This document shows positions 1 through 7,034 of a stretch of 8,750 bases of DNA, piece by piece. Each line of letters begins with the position of its first letter. Within the stretch, counting starts at the first letter, position 1. Under the pieces are notes generated by a model, which saw nothing but the letters and a program-made list of their open reading frames with translations, was not told the origin of the DNA and searched no databases. The position numbers and the translations under genes were made by a program. The DNA is taken from positions 1 through 8,750 of the forward strand of contig JAGLWX010000301.1 of the NCBI GenBank assembly GCA_023133185.1, read 5' to 3'. The stretch comes from Fidelibacterota bacterium (GTDB lineage Bacteria > Fidelibacterota > UBA2242).

Positions 1-26
1 ATCAGCCACGAAAAGGAAACGAAAGA

Positions 27-1394
27 ATGGATGACACACGTTTAAATGAATTAATAAATGCCCTTAAAACCCTGGAAAATGGTGATTTTAATCCACAGAT
101 CAGCGTTCAAGATTCCAAAGAATTTTCCCAATTAAATAAAGCCATTATTTCCGTCGGAAAATCTTTTGAACAGCGTTGTAATGAGCAACGAATCCTGACA
201 TCCATTACCAAAAAAATCAATGCGGGATTGTTGCTTGGCGAAATTCTCGATCATGTTTTTGATTCCTTTCGGTCGATTATTCCATATAACAGAATTGGAA
301 TTGCCCTGATCGATAAAGAAAAAAACCTTGTGCGCGCCTGCTGCACTCGTTCCGAAGCGCCGGAAATTAAAATCGACCGGGGCTACTCAGCTCCTCTAAA
401 AGACAGCAGTTTGCAAAAAATGATCGCGACCGGCAATCCCCGAATTATCAACAATCTCAAACAGTATCTTAAAGAACATCCCAAATCTGATTCCACACGC
501 CTGATCGTTGAAGAGGGTATGCAATCGAGCCTGACCTGTCCGTTGATTGCGATGGATAAACCCATTGGTTTTATCTTTTTCTCGAGTCTTCAGCCGAATA
601 CTTATAAAGACATTCATATCGACCTGTTTTTAAAAATCGCCAGTCAGTTATCGATTATCCTCGAAAAAAGCCGTATGCACGAACAACTAATTCAATTAAG
701 CGAATTAAAAAATAAATTTTTAGGGATTGCTGCTCATGATTTAAGAAGTCCGATTGGAGTTGTTAAAAATTTTATTATCCTCTTCCTGAACGGATATCTC
801 GGTGAAATCGAGGACAAGCAGCGGGAAGTCATGATGACAATGGATAAAAACTGCGACCGCATGTTGAACCTGATTGGGAATCTGTTGGATATCAGCGCCA
901 TTGAATCCGGAAGGCTTGAATTAAAATTTCAGACGGTGGACTTGCATAAATTCTTTCATACTTACCAGTCCATGACCAAATCGCTGGCTGAGAAAAAACA
1001 AATTGAATTAAAACTGAAAATAGAGCCGGATTTACCAAACATCACCGTCGATTCAGACCGCTTTATGCAGGTTCTGGATAATCTTGTGACTAATGCAATA
1101 AAATTTTCATATCCCAATACTACTGTTACAATCAGCGCCCGGTCGATCAATGGTAATGTGGAAATATCCGTTGCGGACCAGGGACAGGGAATCCCGGAAG
1201 ACGAAATCTCCAAAATATTCAAGGAATTCAGCAAAACCAGTGTACGTCCGACAGCCGGAGAAAAAAGCACCGGTCTGGGCTTGGCAATTGCCAAGAAAAT
1301 AATTGAGGCGCATCAGGGTACGATCAGCGTTGCGAGTAAAGTTGGCAAAGGGACGACGTTTATGATTACTCTGCCCTTAATTAATAAATCTTAA
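27..1394 (+). CDS. Soluble GAF-domain sensor histidine kinase
   Basis: This protein of 455 residues is a two-component histidine kinase. It should autophosphorylate on His237 (motif AAHDLRSP) and pass the phosphate to an unseen response regulator. Residues 1-50 resemble a HAMP linker (ALKTLENGDF, then a helical stretch), but no membrane segment precedes them. Residues about 52-215 fit a GAF sensor fold. The HisKA helices cover about 222-300. The ATPase domain has the N-box (Asn352, Asn356), the G1 box DQGQG at 384-388, an F-box IFKEF and the G2 box GLGLA at 416-420, so it looks catalytically complete. It is likely cytoplasmic. The ATG at 27 has AAGGAA eight bases upstream. The frame is open to the left edge, so a longer N-terminus cannot be excluded. 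The ligand sensed by GAF is unknown. It lies 18 bp before the glycosidase gene and may be cotranscribed with it. Confidence 0.93.
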   Translation: MDDTRLNELINALKTLENGDFNPQISVQDSKEFSQLNKAIISVGKSFEQRCNEQRILTSITKKINAGLLLGEILDHVFDSFRSIIPYNRIGIALIDKEKNLVRACCTRSEAPEIKIDRGYSAPLKDSSLQKMIATGNPRIINNLKQYLKEHPKSDSTRLIVEEGMQSSLTCPLIAMDKPIGFIFFSSLQPNTYKDIHIDLFLKIASQLSIILEKSRMHEQLIQLSELKNKFLGIAAHDLRSPIGVVKNFIILFLNGYLGEIEDKQREVMMTMDKNCDRMLNLIGNLLDISAIESGRLELKFQTVDLHKFFHTYQSMTKSLAEKKQIELKLKIEPDLPNITVDSDRFMQVLDNLVTNAIKFSYPNTTVTISARSINGNVEISVADQGQGIPEDEISKIFKEFSKTSVRPTAGEKSTGLGLAIAKKIIEAHQGTISVASKVGKGTTFMITLPLINKS

Positions 1395-1412
1395 CGATAT
1401 TGGAATCACAGC

Positions 1413-2369
1413 ATGTACTCCACCTTGCATCACCCAAATCGTTATGTATGGGATTTCTGGTATTACTATGATCCTAAAACAAAGATTTTCCATATCTTCT
1501 ACCTTAATGCCGATCCGGTACTTGTCCCTGACGGAAAACACCATTATGCTTCCCAGGTAGGTTATGGGTTCACAAAAGATTTTTTAGCCATGGAATGGGG
1601 TCCGTATGATGTTTTCAGCGCAGATCCGAATCGCTGGGATAATACATCAATCTGGACCGGGGATGTGATCCGGATTATGGACGGTTTTTTACTCTTTTAT
1701 ACTTCCAGAAACAGTGGTGAAGATGACGGACATACCCAGAATATCGGAGTAGCTTATGCCGACAGAATCGATGCCGGAAAATGGGAACCGATCTCAGATA
1801 TTCGGATTAGACCCGATGAGTTGATTTACGAACCACGACATGTGCCCGGCGATTGTAGTATCCATGCCTGGCGCGATCCGTTTCTGCTTCGACATAACAA
1901 TCAAATTTATATGCTGATATCAGCAAAAGCTGTAAAACGTCCTATTAGGAAAAACGGAACAATTGGCTTATTATGCTCTCAGGATGGCGGATTTAGAAAT
2001 TGGGAAATTTTGAAACCAATCGCCGATCCGGGCTTCTATTCCGAGATGGAAGTCTCTCAATTATTACTCAACACCAAAGGCGAATACGAACTGGTCTATT
2101 CAACTTCCGCCAAATGGGATTATGCTCTTGCTACAAACAAAGCCGGCGGATTGCACGGTATAAATTCGCCCGATCTCAATGGATTCAACCAGAATTCTCC
2201 CCATGTTTTATTGCCTTTCGATTCCGGGCTTTATGCCTGTAGGATCATTCCCGAAATGGACGGCGAGATAGTGGGATTTGATCATAGAACCGGGGGAATC
2301 AGACGAAGTGGTATTAAAATAGGGTTCAGGCACATCAACCGGGATTTTTCCGATTGTAGTCTTGGATGA
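1413..2369 (+). CDS. Divergent GH32/GH68-like (clan GH-J) glycosidase
   Basis: This protein of 318 residues resembles the five-bladed beta-propeller glycosidases of clan GH-J (invertases, levanases, levansucrases). Visible family-like motifs are VWDFW at 12-16, matching the VWDxW nucleophile motif of GH68; WTG at 81-83, like the W(S/T)G motif; WRDP at 153-156, where Asp155 would be the transition-state stabiliser; and SEMEVSQL at 210-217, which should carry the general acid (Glu211 or Glu213). There is no signal peptide and no C-terminal beta-sandwich as in GH32, so it is a minimal cytoplasmic propeller. A fructoside such as sucrose is the natural guess for the substrate, but the motifs are too divergent to name it. 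GGAA lies seven bases before the ATG. A GH43-like or inactive relative is possible. Confidence 0.8.
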   Translation: MYSTLHHPNRYVWDFWYYYDPKTKIFHIFYLNADPVLVPDGKHHYASQVGYGFTKDFLAMEWGPYDVFSADPNRWDNTSIWTGDVIRIMDGFLLFYTSRNSGEDDGHTQNIGVAYADRIDAGKWEPISDIRIRPDELIYEPRHVPGDCSIHAWRDPFLLRHNNQIYMLISAKAVKRPIRKNGTIGLLCSQDGGFRNWEILKPIADPGFYSEMEVSQLLLNTKGEYELVYSTSAKWDYALATNKAGGLHGINSPDLNGFNQNSPHVLLPFDSGLYACRIIPEMDGEIVGFDHRTGGIRRSGIKIGFRHINRDFSDCSLG

Positions 2370-2396
2370 TATATCTATCTTATAATGCTACATCAC

Positions 2397-2400
2397 AGGA
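2397..2400 (+). promoter_or_regulatory. Shine-Dalgarno site setting the methyltransferase start
   Basis: AGGA sits seven bases before the ATG at 2408. An earlier in-frame ATG at 2366 overlaps the glycosidase stop as ATGA, but it lacks its own good site and would add 14 residues without clear family resemblance. This favours 2408. Confidence 0.55.
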
Positions 2401-2407
2401 AAATTAC

Positions 2408-3277
2408 ATGAAGAAACAAAATGAAATTGCGGCAATTAATGAACAGCACTGGGAAAAGATGGTACAGGAAGGATGTGGCTTCACGCTTCCCTGGCTGAAT
2501 CTGAACCGGAACCTCATTCAAAAATATATTAACGGTCAATTGGAGCCTGTACCCGAACCGTTAATCGATATTTATCCTGCTGATATTCTCCAAAATATCC
2601 AGGGCAAGGACGTCCTTTGCCTGGCTTCCGGCGGCGGGCAACAATCCGTGATATTTGGACTGCTCGGCGCAAAGGTGACAGTGGCGGATATTAGCGAAGG
2701 ACAGTTGAAAGGCGACCAAAAAGCAGCAGCCCATTACGGTTATAAAGTAAGCACTCTCAAGACAGATATGCGCGACCTCTCTCCTCTCAAAGATAACTAT
2801 TTTGATCTCATCTACCAGGCGCCGTCCATGGCTTATATCCCCGATGTTCACGAGGTTTATTCCGAAGTCGCCCGAATCCTTCGAAAAGGAGGACTTTACC
2901 GGGTTAATTTCTCCAATCCGGCTACTGAATTCGTTGATTGTGAAGATTGGGATGAAAAAGGCTATCGCATTACCAGACCATACACTGAACGAATTCGGCA
3001 AACCAATAGCAGGGGCGACATCGTCATCGAATTTAAGCATTATCTCAGCAACATCTTCAACGGACTGATCAAATCCGGGCTGATTATCCAACAAGTTGCA
3101 GCTAAGTCAACACTCCTCAGGAAAAAACATCGCTGTAACGCTCGGCTTCCTCTTGATTGGTTAAGACTGGATTACATCTGTTATGATACTTTTGTTAGCC
3201 TTTTGTATATTGTCGTTTTTATGGCTTATTTAATAATTCATCTAAGAGATCATCAAGCGGAACACTGGCAAAAGTAG
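2408..3277 (+). CDS. Class I SAM-dependent methyltransferase, abnormal C-terminus
   Basis: From the ATG at 2408 the protein has 289 residues. The SAM-binding fold is clear: motif I is VLCLASGGGQQS at 69-80, an acidic residue ends strand 2 (Asp94 in VADIS), and YFDLIYQAPSMAYIPD at 131-146 matches motifs II/III of UbiE-like enzymes. The segment HYLSNIFNGLIKSGL at 211-225 is typical of small-molecule methyltransferases of this kind. The substrate is unknown. Beyond about residue 230 the sequence turns basic and then hydrophobic, and does not show the usual short ending of the family (roughly PGSWxH, an aromatic stretch, then ARK). The last 59 bases overlap the end of the opposing GH130 gene. A frameshift or a recombined 3' end is likely, so the annotated stop may not be ancestral. 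The gene starts 38 bp after the glycosidase stop and may share its transcript. Confidence 0.8.
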   Translation: MKKQNEIAAINEQHWEKMVQEGCGFTLPWLNLNRNLIQKYINGQLEPVPEPLIDIYPADILQNIQGKDVLCLASGGGQQSVIFGLLGAKVTVADISEGQLKGDQKAAAHYGYKVSTLKTDMRDLSPLKDNYFDLIYQAPSMAYIPDVHEVYSEVARILRKGGLYRVNFSNPATEFVDCEDWDEKGYRITRPYTERIRQTNSRGDIVIEFKHYLSNIFNGLIKSGLIIQQVAAKSTLLRKKHRCNARLPLDWLRLDYICYDTFVSLLYIVVFMAYLIIHLRDHQAEHWQK

Positions 3278-4697
3278 AAGCAAAATCAGCCATGGCATAA
3301 GGTATGATAAGTTCGTTATTATGAATTATTGAACCACAAGAATAAACAACATTGGGCACGTAGCCTTCTCTTTCTTCATCATTTGGCGCTAATAGAGGTT
3401 TTCTTAGCTGCCCAATTACTTTTGTAGGATCCTCTAAATCAAGGAGTATTGCTCCTAAGCTATACCTTCTCATGGAACCTACGGCATGTGTTATTAATAG
3501 CCAGCCTTTCTCAGTTTCAATAGGTGAACCGCAATTACCAATTTGAATAAATTCCCAGGGATGTTTTGGCTTCTGTATTTTTTCTGCATTTTGCCAGAGG
3601 TTTATTTTGTCAGAAAACATAATGTAATTATTTACCCCATCAATACGTGAAATCATAGCATATTTACCATTAATCTTTCTGGGGAAAAGTGCCAGCCCTT
3701 TATTTTGGACGTATTCTCCATTTAAAGGCAAAATTCTAAAGTGATAAAAATCTTTTGTTTCTATTAATTTTGGCAGGATGGTAAAGCCATTATATGCCGT
3801 ATATGTAGCATAATAAGTTACACAACCATCATCATCGGTAAATCGAACAAATCTTGCATCTTCAATACCGCTACTCTCTGTATATGAGACGGGGAAAATT
3901 ACTCTTTCGGAAATTGCAGTATCAAGCGAAAAAGTTACCTCATAATGTGAGTTGGCTAACCAGCTCATGGATTGAATAACCCTTTTCTTACTGGGGGTTA
4001 TCTTAACGTTTTTAATGGTTTCTGCAATGCTTGCCTGTAATTCGCCGTAGATAAAAGTGTCCCCCAATCTATCCATGACCATGCCGACAACATCTTTGTG
4101 AATATTCATTTCATCGAGCTTTTTTAAGAAGGTGTTTTTATTGTAAACGTGACGTTTTACGATTTCCGGTGCATCGACAAGTTTACCGGGTTCTTTAAAA
4201 TTTAAATTATTGTTTTTATCAATTACTCCTCTCCTGAATACTATTGATGAAATATGTCCTTCACCCGTGGCACGGAAACTAACGATTATCCTTTTTTCAC
4301 CCTCCTTTAAGTCAGTTTGATCGGGATCTTCAACAATGGAGGGATTAAAAAACGCGGCAGATTCGATAGCGTATTCCATTGTGAAGAAAGAACCTATTAA
4401 TAATTTTCTTTTTAAAGTTAGGGATTCTAAATTGCCATTAACTTTTTCCAAAATATCTTTTACATTGTTAAAGTGATTTTCAAATATTTTTGTAATATTA
4501 CGGTGCCGTTTAGAAAAATCTCTCAGTATTTGGTTCAATGTCAGATTGACATCATCATCAGACATACTTATGACTTTCTGAATAACGGACTGAGCTCTAT
4601 CAGGGTTACCATTAATACCGGGCACAAAGAAACGTGCAATTACTCTCTTGAAATCAGGATAAAATCGGTTTGGTTTTCTTGTTACTGTTAAGGACAT
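3219..4697 (-). CDS. Long-form GH130 glycoside phosphorylase/hydrolase
   Basis: This protein of 492 residues ends in a GH130 beta-propeller. GH130 members act on beta-mannosides, mostly by phosphorolysis to mannose 1-phosphate; some are hydrolases. The proton-donor aspartate is Asp280 in GIEDARF (277-283), the long-form version of the GPEDPR motif. FPRKINGKY at 338-346, Arg351, and His404 in ITHAVG supply the basic residues expected around phosphate, which favours a phosphorylase. GYVPNVVYSCG at 445-455 is the conserved final blade. Residues 1-100 form a helix-rich extension that short GH130 enzymes lack, and residues about 160-240 look like an insertion. There is no signal peptide, so it should be cytoplasmic. 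GGAG lies five bases before the ATG. The gene is 184 bp beyond the lipoprotein gene and may have its own promoter. The acceptor sugar cannot be read from the sequence. Confidence 0.87.
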   Translation of the reverse strand: MSLTVTRKPNRFYPDFKRVIARFFVPGINGNPDRAQSVIQKVISMSDDDVNLTLNQILRDFSKRHRNITKIFENHFNNVKDILEKVNGNLESLTLKRKLLIGSFFTMEYAIESAAFFNPSIVEDPDQTDLKEGEKRIIVSFRATGEGHISSIVFRRGVIDKNNNLNFKEPGKLVDAPEIVKRHVYNKNTFLKKLDEMNIHKDVVGMVMDRLGDTFIYGELQASIAETIKNVKITPSKKRVIQSMSWLANSHYEVTFSLDTAISERVIFPVSYTESSGIEDARFVRFTDDDGCVTYYATYTAYNGFTILPKLIETKDFYHFRILPLNGEYVQNKGLALFPRKINGKYAMISRIDGVNNYIMFSDKINLWQNAEKIQKPKHPWEFIQIGNCGSPIETEKGWLLITHAVGSMRRYSLGAILLDLEDPTKVIGQLRKPLLAPNDEEREGYVPNVVYSCGSIIHNNELIIPYAMADFASTFASVPLDDLLDELLNKP

Positions 4698-4881
4698 AAC
4701 TACTCCAATAATTTTTCTAATAGGTAAACATTTGTTTTCAAACTTATTTCAAAAAGGTCAATTTTACTAAAAACAAATATAATTGAGCCAAATATAAGAA
4801 ATGTTAATCATATGAAAAAATGTAAAAAAGATAATAAAAAGTGTTCCGTATTTAAATCAAAAGACTCGAAAACAAGGTATT
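4698..4881 (-). promoter_or_regulatory. AT-rich intergenic region, probable promoter/leader of the long GH130 gene
   Basis: This 184-bp gap is the only sizeable non-coding stretch. It is very AT-rich and has no stable GC-rich hairpin, so no intrinsic terminator is evident for the lipoprotein transcript. Read on the - strand it holds TTAACA (4807-4802) and TATATT (4781-4776), a sigma-70-like pair but with a long 20-base spacer, and two copies of TATATTTG, which resembles the Bacteroidota -7 element TAnnTTTG but without a well-placed TTTG upstream. A promoter here is plausible but not proven. Confidence 0.3.
4774..4797. repeat. Tandem 9-bp repeat CAAATATAA, 15-bp period
   Basis: CAAATATAA occurs at 4774-4782 and again at 4789-4797, in the same orientation and 15 bp apart, about 80-100 bp upstream of the long GH130 start. 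It could be duplicated promoter or operator half-sites. In such AT-rich DNA, chance is a real alternative. Confidence 0.35.
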
Positions 4882-6108
4882 TTAAATCTTTCCTCGTTTT
4901 AAAATCGCTAATAAACACTCAATAGTTGATTCAGCGCCTGAATTCAAATTCACAGACAAATCTTCGTTGATTCCATCATAACATCTTCCCGTTTCTGGAT
5001 CGTACATAGGAATTTGAGCTATGTTTTTACCTGTAAACCAACCAAAAATAGTCTCAGCTCTCTCTGCATAGAAATCATCATTAGTAATATCAGCAAATGA
5101 TTTCACTCCTCGGTAGAGTGAATTTATTCCATATGCAATTTGTGAAAAATCTACCTTTTTGTATGTTTGGTTTGAATTCAGCGTTAGCTCACGTGGCATG
5201 TTATTTTCAATTAAGAACGGTATAAAAGAATCAGCCCAGGTTTTGACACTGTAAAAAAGTGTGGAATCTCCTGTAATTTTGAATGCTTCCAGAAGTGCAT
5301 AAGCCTGATTATTACCCCAATTGTGCCAGATATTTTTCCAGCAGAAGTACATGCCGTCAAGATCGTGATTTTTAGCGCAATATTGGTATTCCATAAGTCC
5401 TTTTGAGATTTTCTGAATAGTATCTGAGTAATCAAAATCTCCGGTTCGATGCAGTTTTGTCAGAGCGATTAAAAGTTCACTGTTTATATCGGGTACATCT
5501 TTAACAAGCCAGGCAGGTCGCTGTCCAAGAGGAGTAATATTTCGAGAAGGGTATTTTTGGATAGATTCCTGAATATGTGAATCCGCTGATTTGATGCGAT
5601 TTGTAATTTTTCCCAAAAGTAAGGAGTCTTTCGGAGACTCCTTGAATATACGATAAGCAGCAGCAAGTCCCCTTAAACCGCGAATTGCCCACCATCCAAA
5701 TTCAGCAACACTGTTTTGATGAGTTTTATTTATTTTGCCATCTTTAAACATAAAATTATACCACAACCCGTTATCACTGCTCATATAAAGAAGAAAATTT
5801 GTCATGCCAACAGCAACGGGAATGAGGCTTTTATTATTATAAACTAAAATTTCTTTCTCCAGTACTTCCATGAATCTTCCAACATCATCTACACAAGTAA
5901 TGCCCTCGCCTTTTGCTTCTACCGGTTGATAGTCCGGTGCTTCGGCGTATATATGGATAAAATAAATAATCTGATCGTTGATACTAAGACTATCTACAAG
6001 GCTAAGCGCATGAGATACATTAGCTGGAGAAACTACCGCTGATTCAGATGGTTTCTGACAACCAATCAGAAGAAAAAAACTAAACGCTATGATTAAATAT
6101 TTCTTCAC
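4882..6108 (-). CDS. Exported lipoprotein, putative alpha/alpha-toroid carbohydrate-active protein
   Basis: This protein of 408 residues begins with a lipoprotein signal: KK, a hydrophobic core, then LIGC with Cys17 as the lipidation site, so it should be anchored in the envelope. The rest is helical and rich in Trp/Tyr, fitting an (alpha/alpha)-toroid like many polysaccharide-active enzymes. Conserved-looking points are VDDVGRF at 73-79, EFGWWAIRGL at 136-145, NWGNNQAYALLEA at 263-275 and NLNSGAEST at 387-395 near the end. I cannot assign a family. VDDVGRF and the terminal NSGAES recall, from memory, the toroid domain with VDDNxR found next to GH130 genes and fused to some glycosyltransferases. 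The GTG start follows the TAA of the GH130 gene directly, in the same frame, with no good Shine-Dalgarno site. No other start would keep the signal peptide. A role in binding or trimming the GH130 substrate is inference. Confidence 0.82.
   Translation of the reverse strand: MKKYLIIAFSFFLLIGCQKPSESAVVSPANVSHALSLVDSLSINDQIIYFIHIYAEAPDYQPVEAKGEGITCVDDVGRFMEVLEKEILVYNNKSLIPVAVGMTNFLLYMSSDNGLWYNFMFKDGKINKTHQNSVAEFGWWAIRGLRGLAAAYRIFKESPKDSLLLGKITNRIKSADSHIQESIQKYPSRNITPLGQRPAWLVKDVPDINSELLIALTKLHRTGDFDYSDTIQKISKGLMEYQYCAKNHDLDGMYFCWKNIWHNWGNNQAYALLEAFKITGDSTLFYSVKTWADSFIPFLIENNMPRELTLNSNQTYKKVDFSQIAYGINSLYRGVKSFADITNDDFYAERAETIFGWFTGKNIAQIPMYDPETGRCYDGINEDLSVNLNSGAESTIECLLAILKRGKI
5621..5643. repeat. 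Perfect 9-bp inverted repeat inside the lipoprotein gene
   Basis: AAGGAGTCT at 5621-5629 and AGACTCCTT at 5635-5643 are perfect reverse complements around a five-base loop. On the - strand transcript this would form a hairpin in codons for about residues 156-163 (KESPKDSL). No U-run follows, so it is not a terminator. It may be coincidental. Confidence 0.4.
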
Positions 6109-7020
6109 TTAAACCAGCCAATCTTTTTTATTAAAAACAACGTCTTTTTTCTTAATATAGGCTGCGCCAATAACAGTATCTGCTCCGGCATAAATAACTA
6201 AATAACGATCTTCACGCTCAATAGTAGCACAGCTGAATATTACGTTAGGAACAAAACCATTGATTTCCCAATCCAATTCCGGCTCAATAACAGGAACGGA
6301 TTGTCTTGCCAGAACTATCCGCGGATTATCATAATCCAATAAGGCAACACCTAAACGATATGTATCTGCTTTGTCAGCTGCATGGTAGAAGAGAAGCCAA
6401 CCTTTGGGATGATGTACAGGAGGGCCTGCGATTCCAATTTTTTTGTGTTCCCATGTGCCAGGAATAGGAGACATTATCTTTGTATGGTTATAAAAGGATT
6501 TTAAATCCTTTGAGGATGATAACCAGATATCAGGTTTGCGACGATGTAAAAGAAAATATTCTCCATTGATTTTTTCCGGAAAAAGCGAAGCATCTTTGTT
6601 CTCTTCATTAAGGAGAACTCCATGACGTTTCCAGTTAACAAGGTCCTCACTTGTGGCAAGACATATCTTATGATCTCTAAAGGAGGGGCCTGCAAAACCG
6701 ACATAGGTCATGTAAAATAAATTATCTATTTTTACGATTCTAGGGTCCTCGGGTCCTCTTAATTCTTGAGGCACACTGTTATTAAGAACCGGCTCGCTCA
6801 GTCGGTGCCAATTTAACAGGTCTTTACTTACTGCGTAACCTAAACGGTTTATATATCGCCCGGATTTTTCATTCCCGCCAATATCTGTGGCGCGGTAAAT
6901 CATGTGGAAGAGCCCCTTCTCATAAACCGCCGCGCAATTGAACACAGCGGCATTTTCCCATTTATGTTTTTCAACAGGTTTAAAAATCGGTTCCTTAGAA
7001 ACTCGTGTTAATTTCATCAT
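6109..7020 (-). CDS. Short-form GH130 beta-mannoside phosphorylase-like protein
   Basis: From the ATG at 7020 the protein has 303 residues, the usual size of a single-domain GH130 five-bladed propeller. GPEDPR (89-94) holds the proton donor Asp92. KDASLFPEKING at 142-153, the HRR triplet at 159-161 and His213 in FYHAAD match the positions where GH130 phosphorylases hold phosphate, so phosphorolysis of a beta-linked mannoside to mannose 1-phosphate is the best reading. INGFVPNVIFSC at 253-264 and YAGAD at 277-281 are typical of the last blade. There is no signal peptide, so it is cytoplasmic. An in-frame TTG at 7038 would add six residues and overlap the kinase stop, but only the ATG has a good ribosome site. 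The linkage and acceptor sugar are undetermined; mannobiose and mannosylglucose types both fit. Confidence 0.88.
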   Translation of the reverse strand: MMKLTRVSKEPIFKPVEKHKWENAAVFNCAAVYEKGLFHMIYRATDIGGNEKSGRYINRLGYAVSKDLLNWHRLSEPVLNNSVPQELRGPEDPRIVKIDNLFYMTYVGFAGPSFRDHKICLATSEDLVNWKRHGVLLNEENKDASLFPEKINGEYFLLHRRKPDIWLSSSKDLKSFYNHTKIMSPIPGTWEHKKIGIAGPPVHHPKGWLLFYHAADKADTYRLGVALLDYDNPRIVLARQSVPVIEPELDWEINGFVPNVIFSCATIEREDRYLVIYAGADTVIGAAYIKKKDVVFNKKDWLV

Positions 7021-7029
7021 GTCTGAATA

Positions 7030-7033
7030 CCTC
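7030..7033 (-). promoter_or_regulatory. Shine-Dalgarno site choosing the short GH130 start
   Basis: On the - strand, GAGG lies nine bases before the ATG at 7020. The alternative TTG at 7038 is preceded only by an A/T-rich stretch with no purine-rich site. The shorter 303-residue protein is therefore preferred. Confidence 0.55.
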
Positions 7034-7034
7034 G

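Noticed and set aside
1..45. Possible C-terminal end of an upstream gene: the first frame is open to a TAA at 43-45 and the second to a TGA at 32-34, both overlapping the kinase start.
   Set aside because: Only 10-14 codons are visible and neither frame shows a recognisable motif, so no gene can be claimed.
2366..2407. ATG at 2366 as the methyltransferase start, overlapping the glycosidase stop.
   Set aside because: The ATG at 2408 has a better spaced AGGA and a more family-like N-terminus; the overlap may still couple translation.
2561..3094. Open frame of 177 codons on the - strand.
   Set aside because: It is antisense to the methyltransferase core, whose SAM motifs are clear, and its own translation shows no domain.
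3219..3277. Bidirectional terminator between the convergent genes.
   Set aside because: The genes overlap here and no GC-rich stem with a T-run was found.
5621..5643. Hairpin considered as a transcription terminator or small RNA.
   Set aside because: It lies within a coding gene and has no following T-run on either strand.
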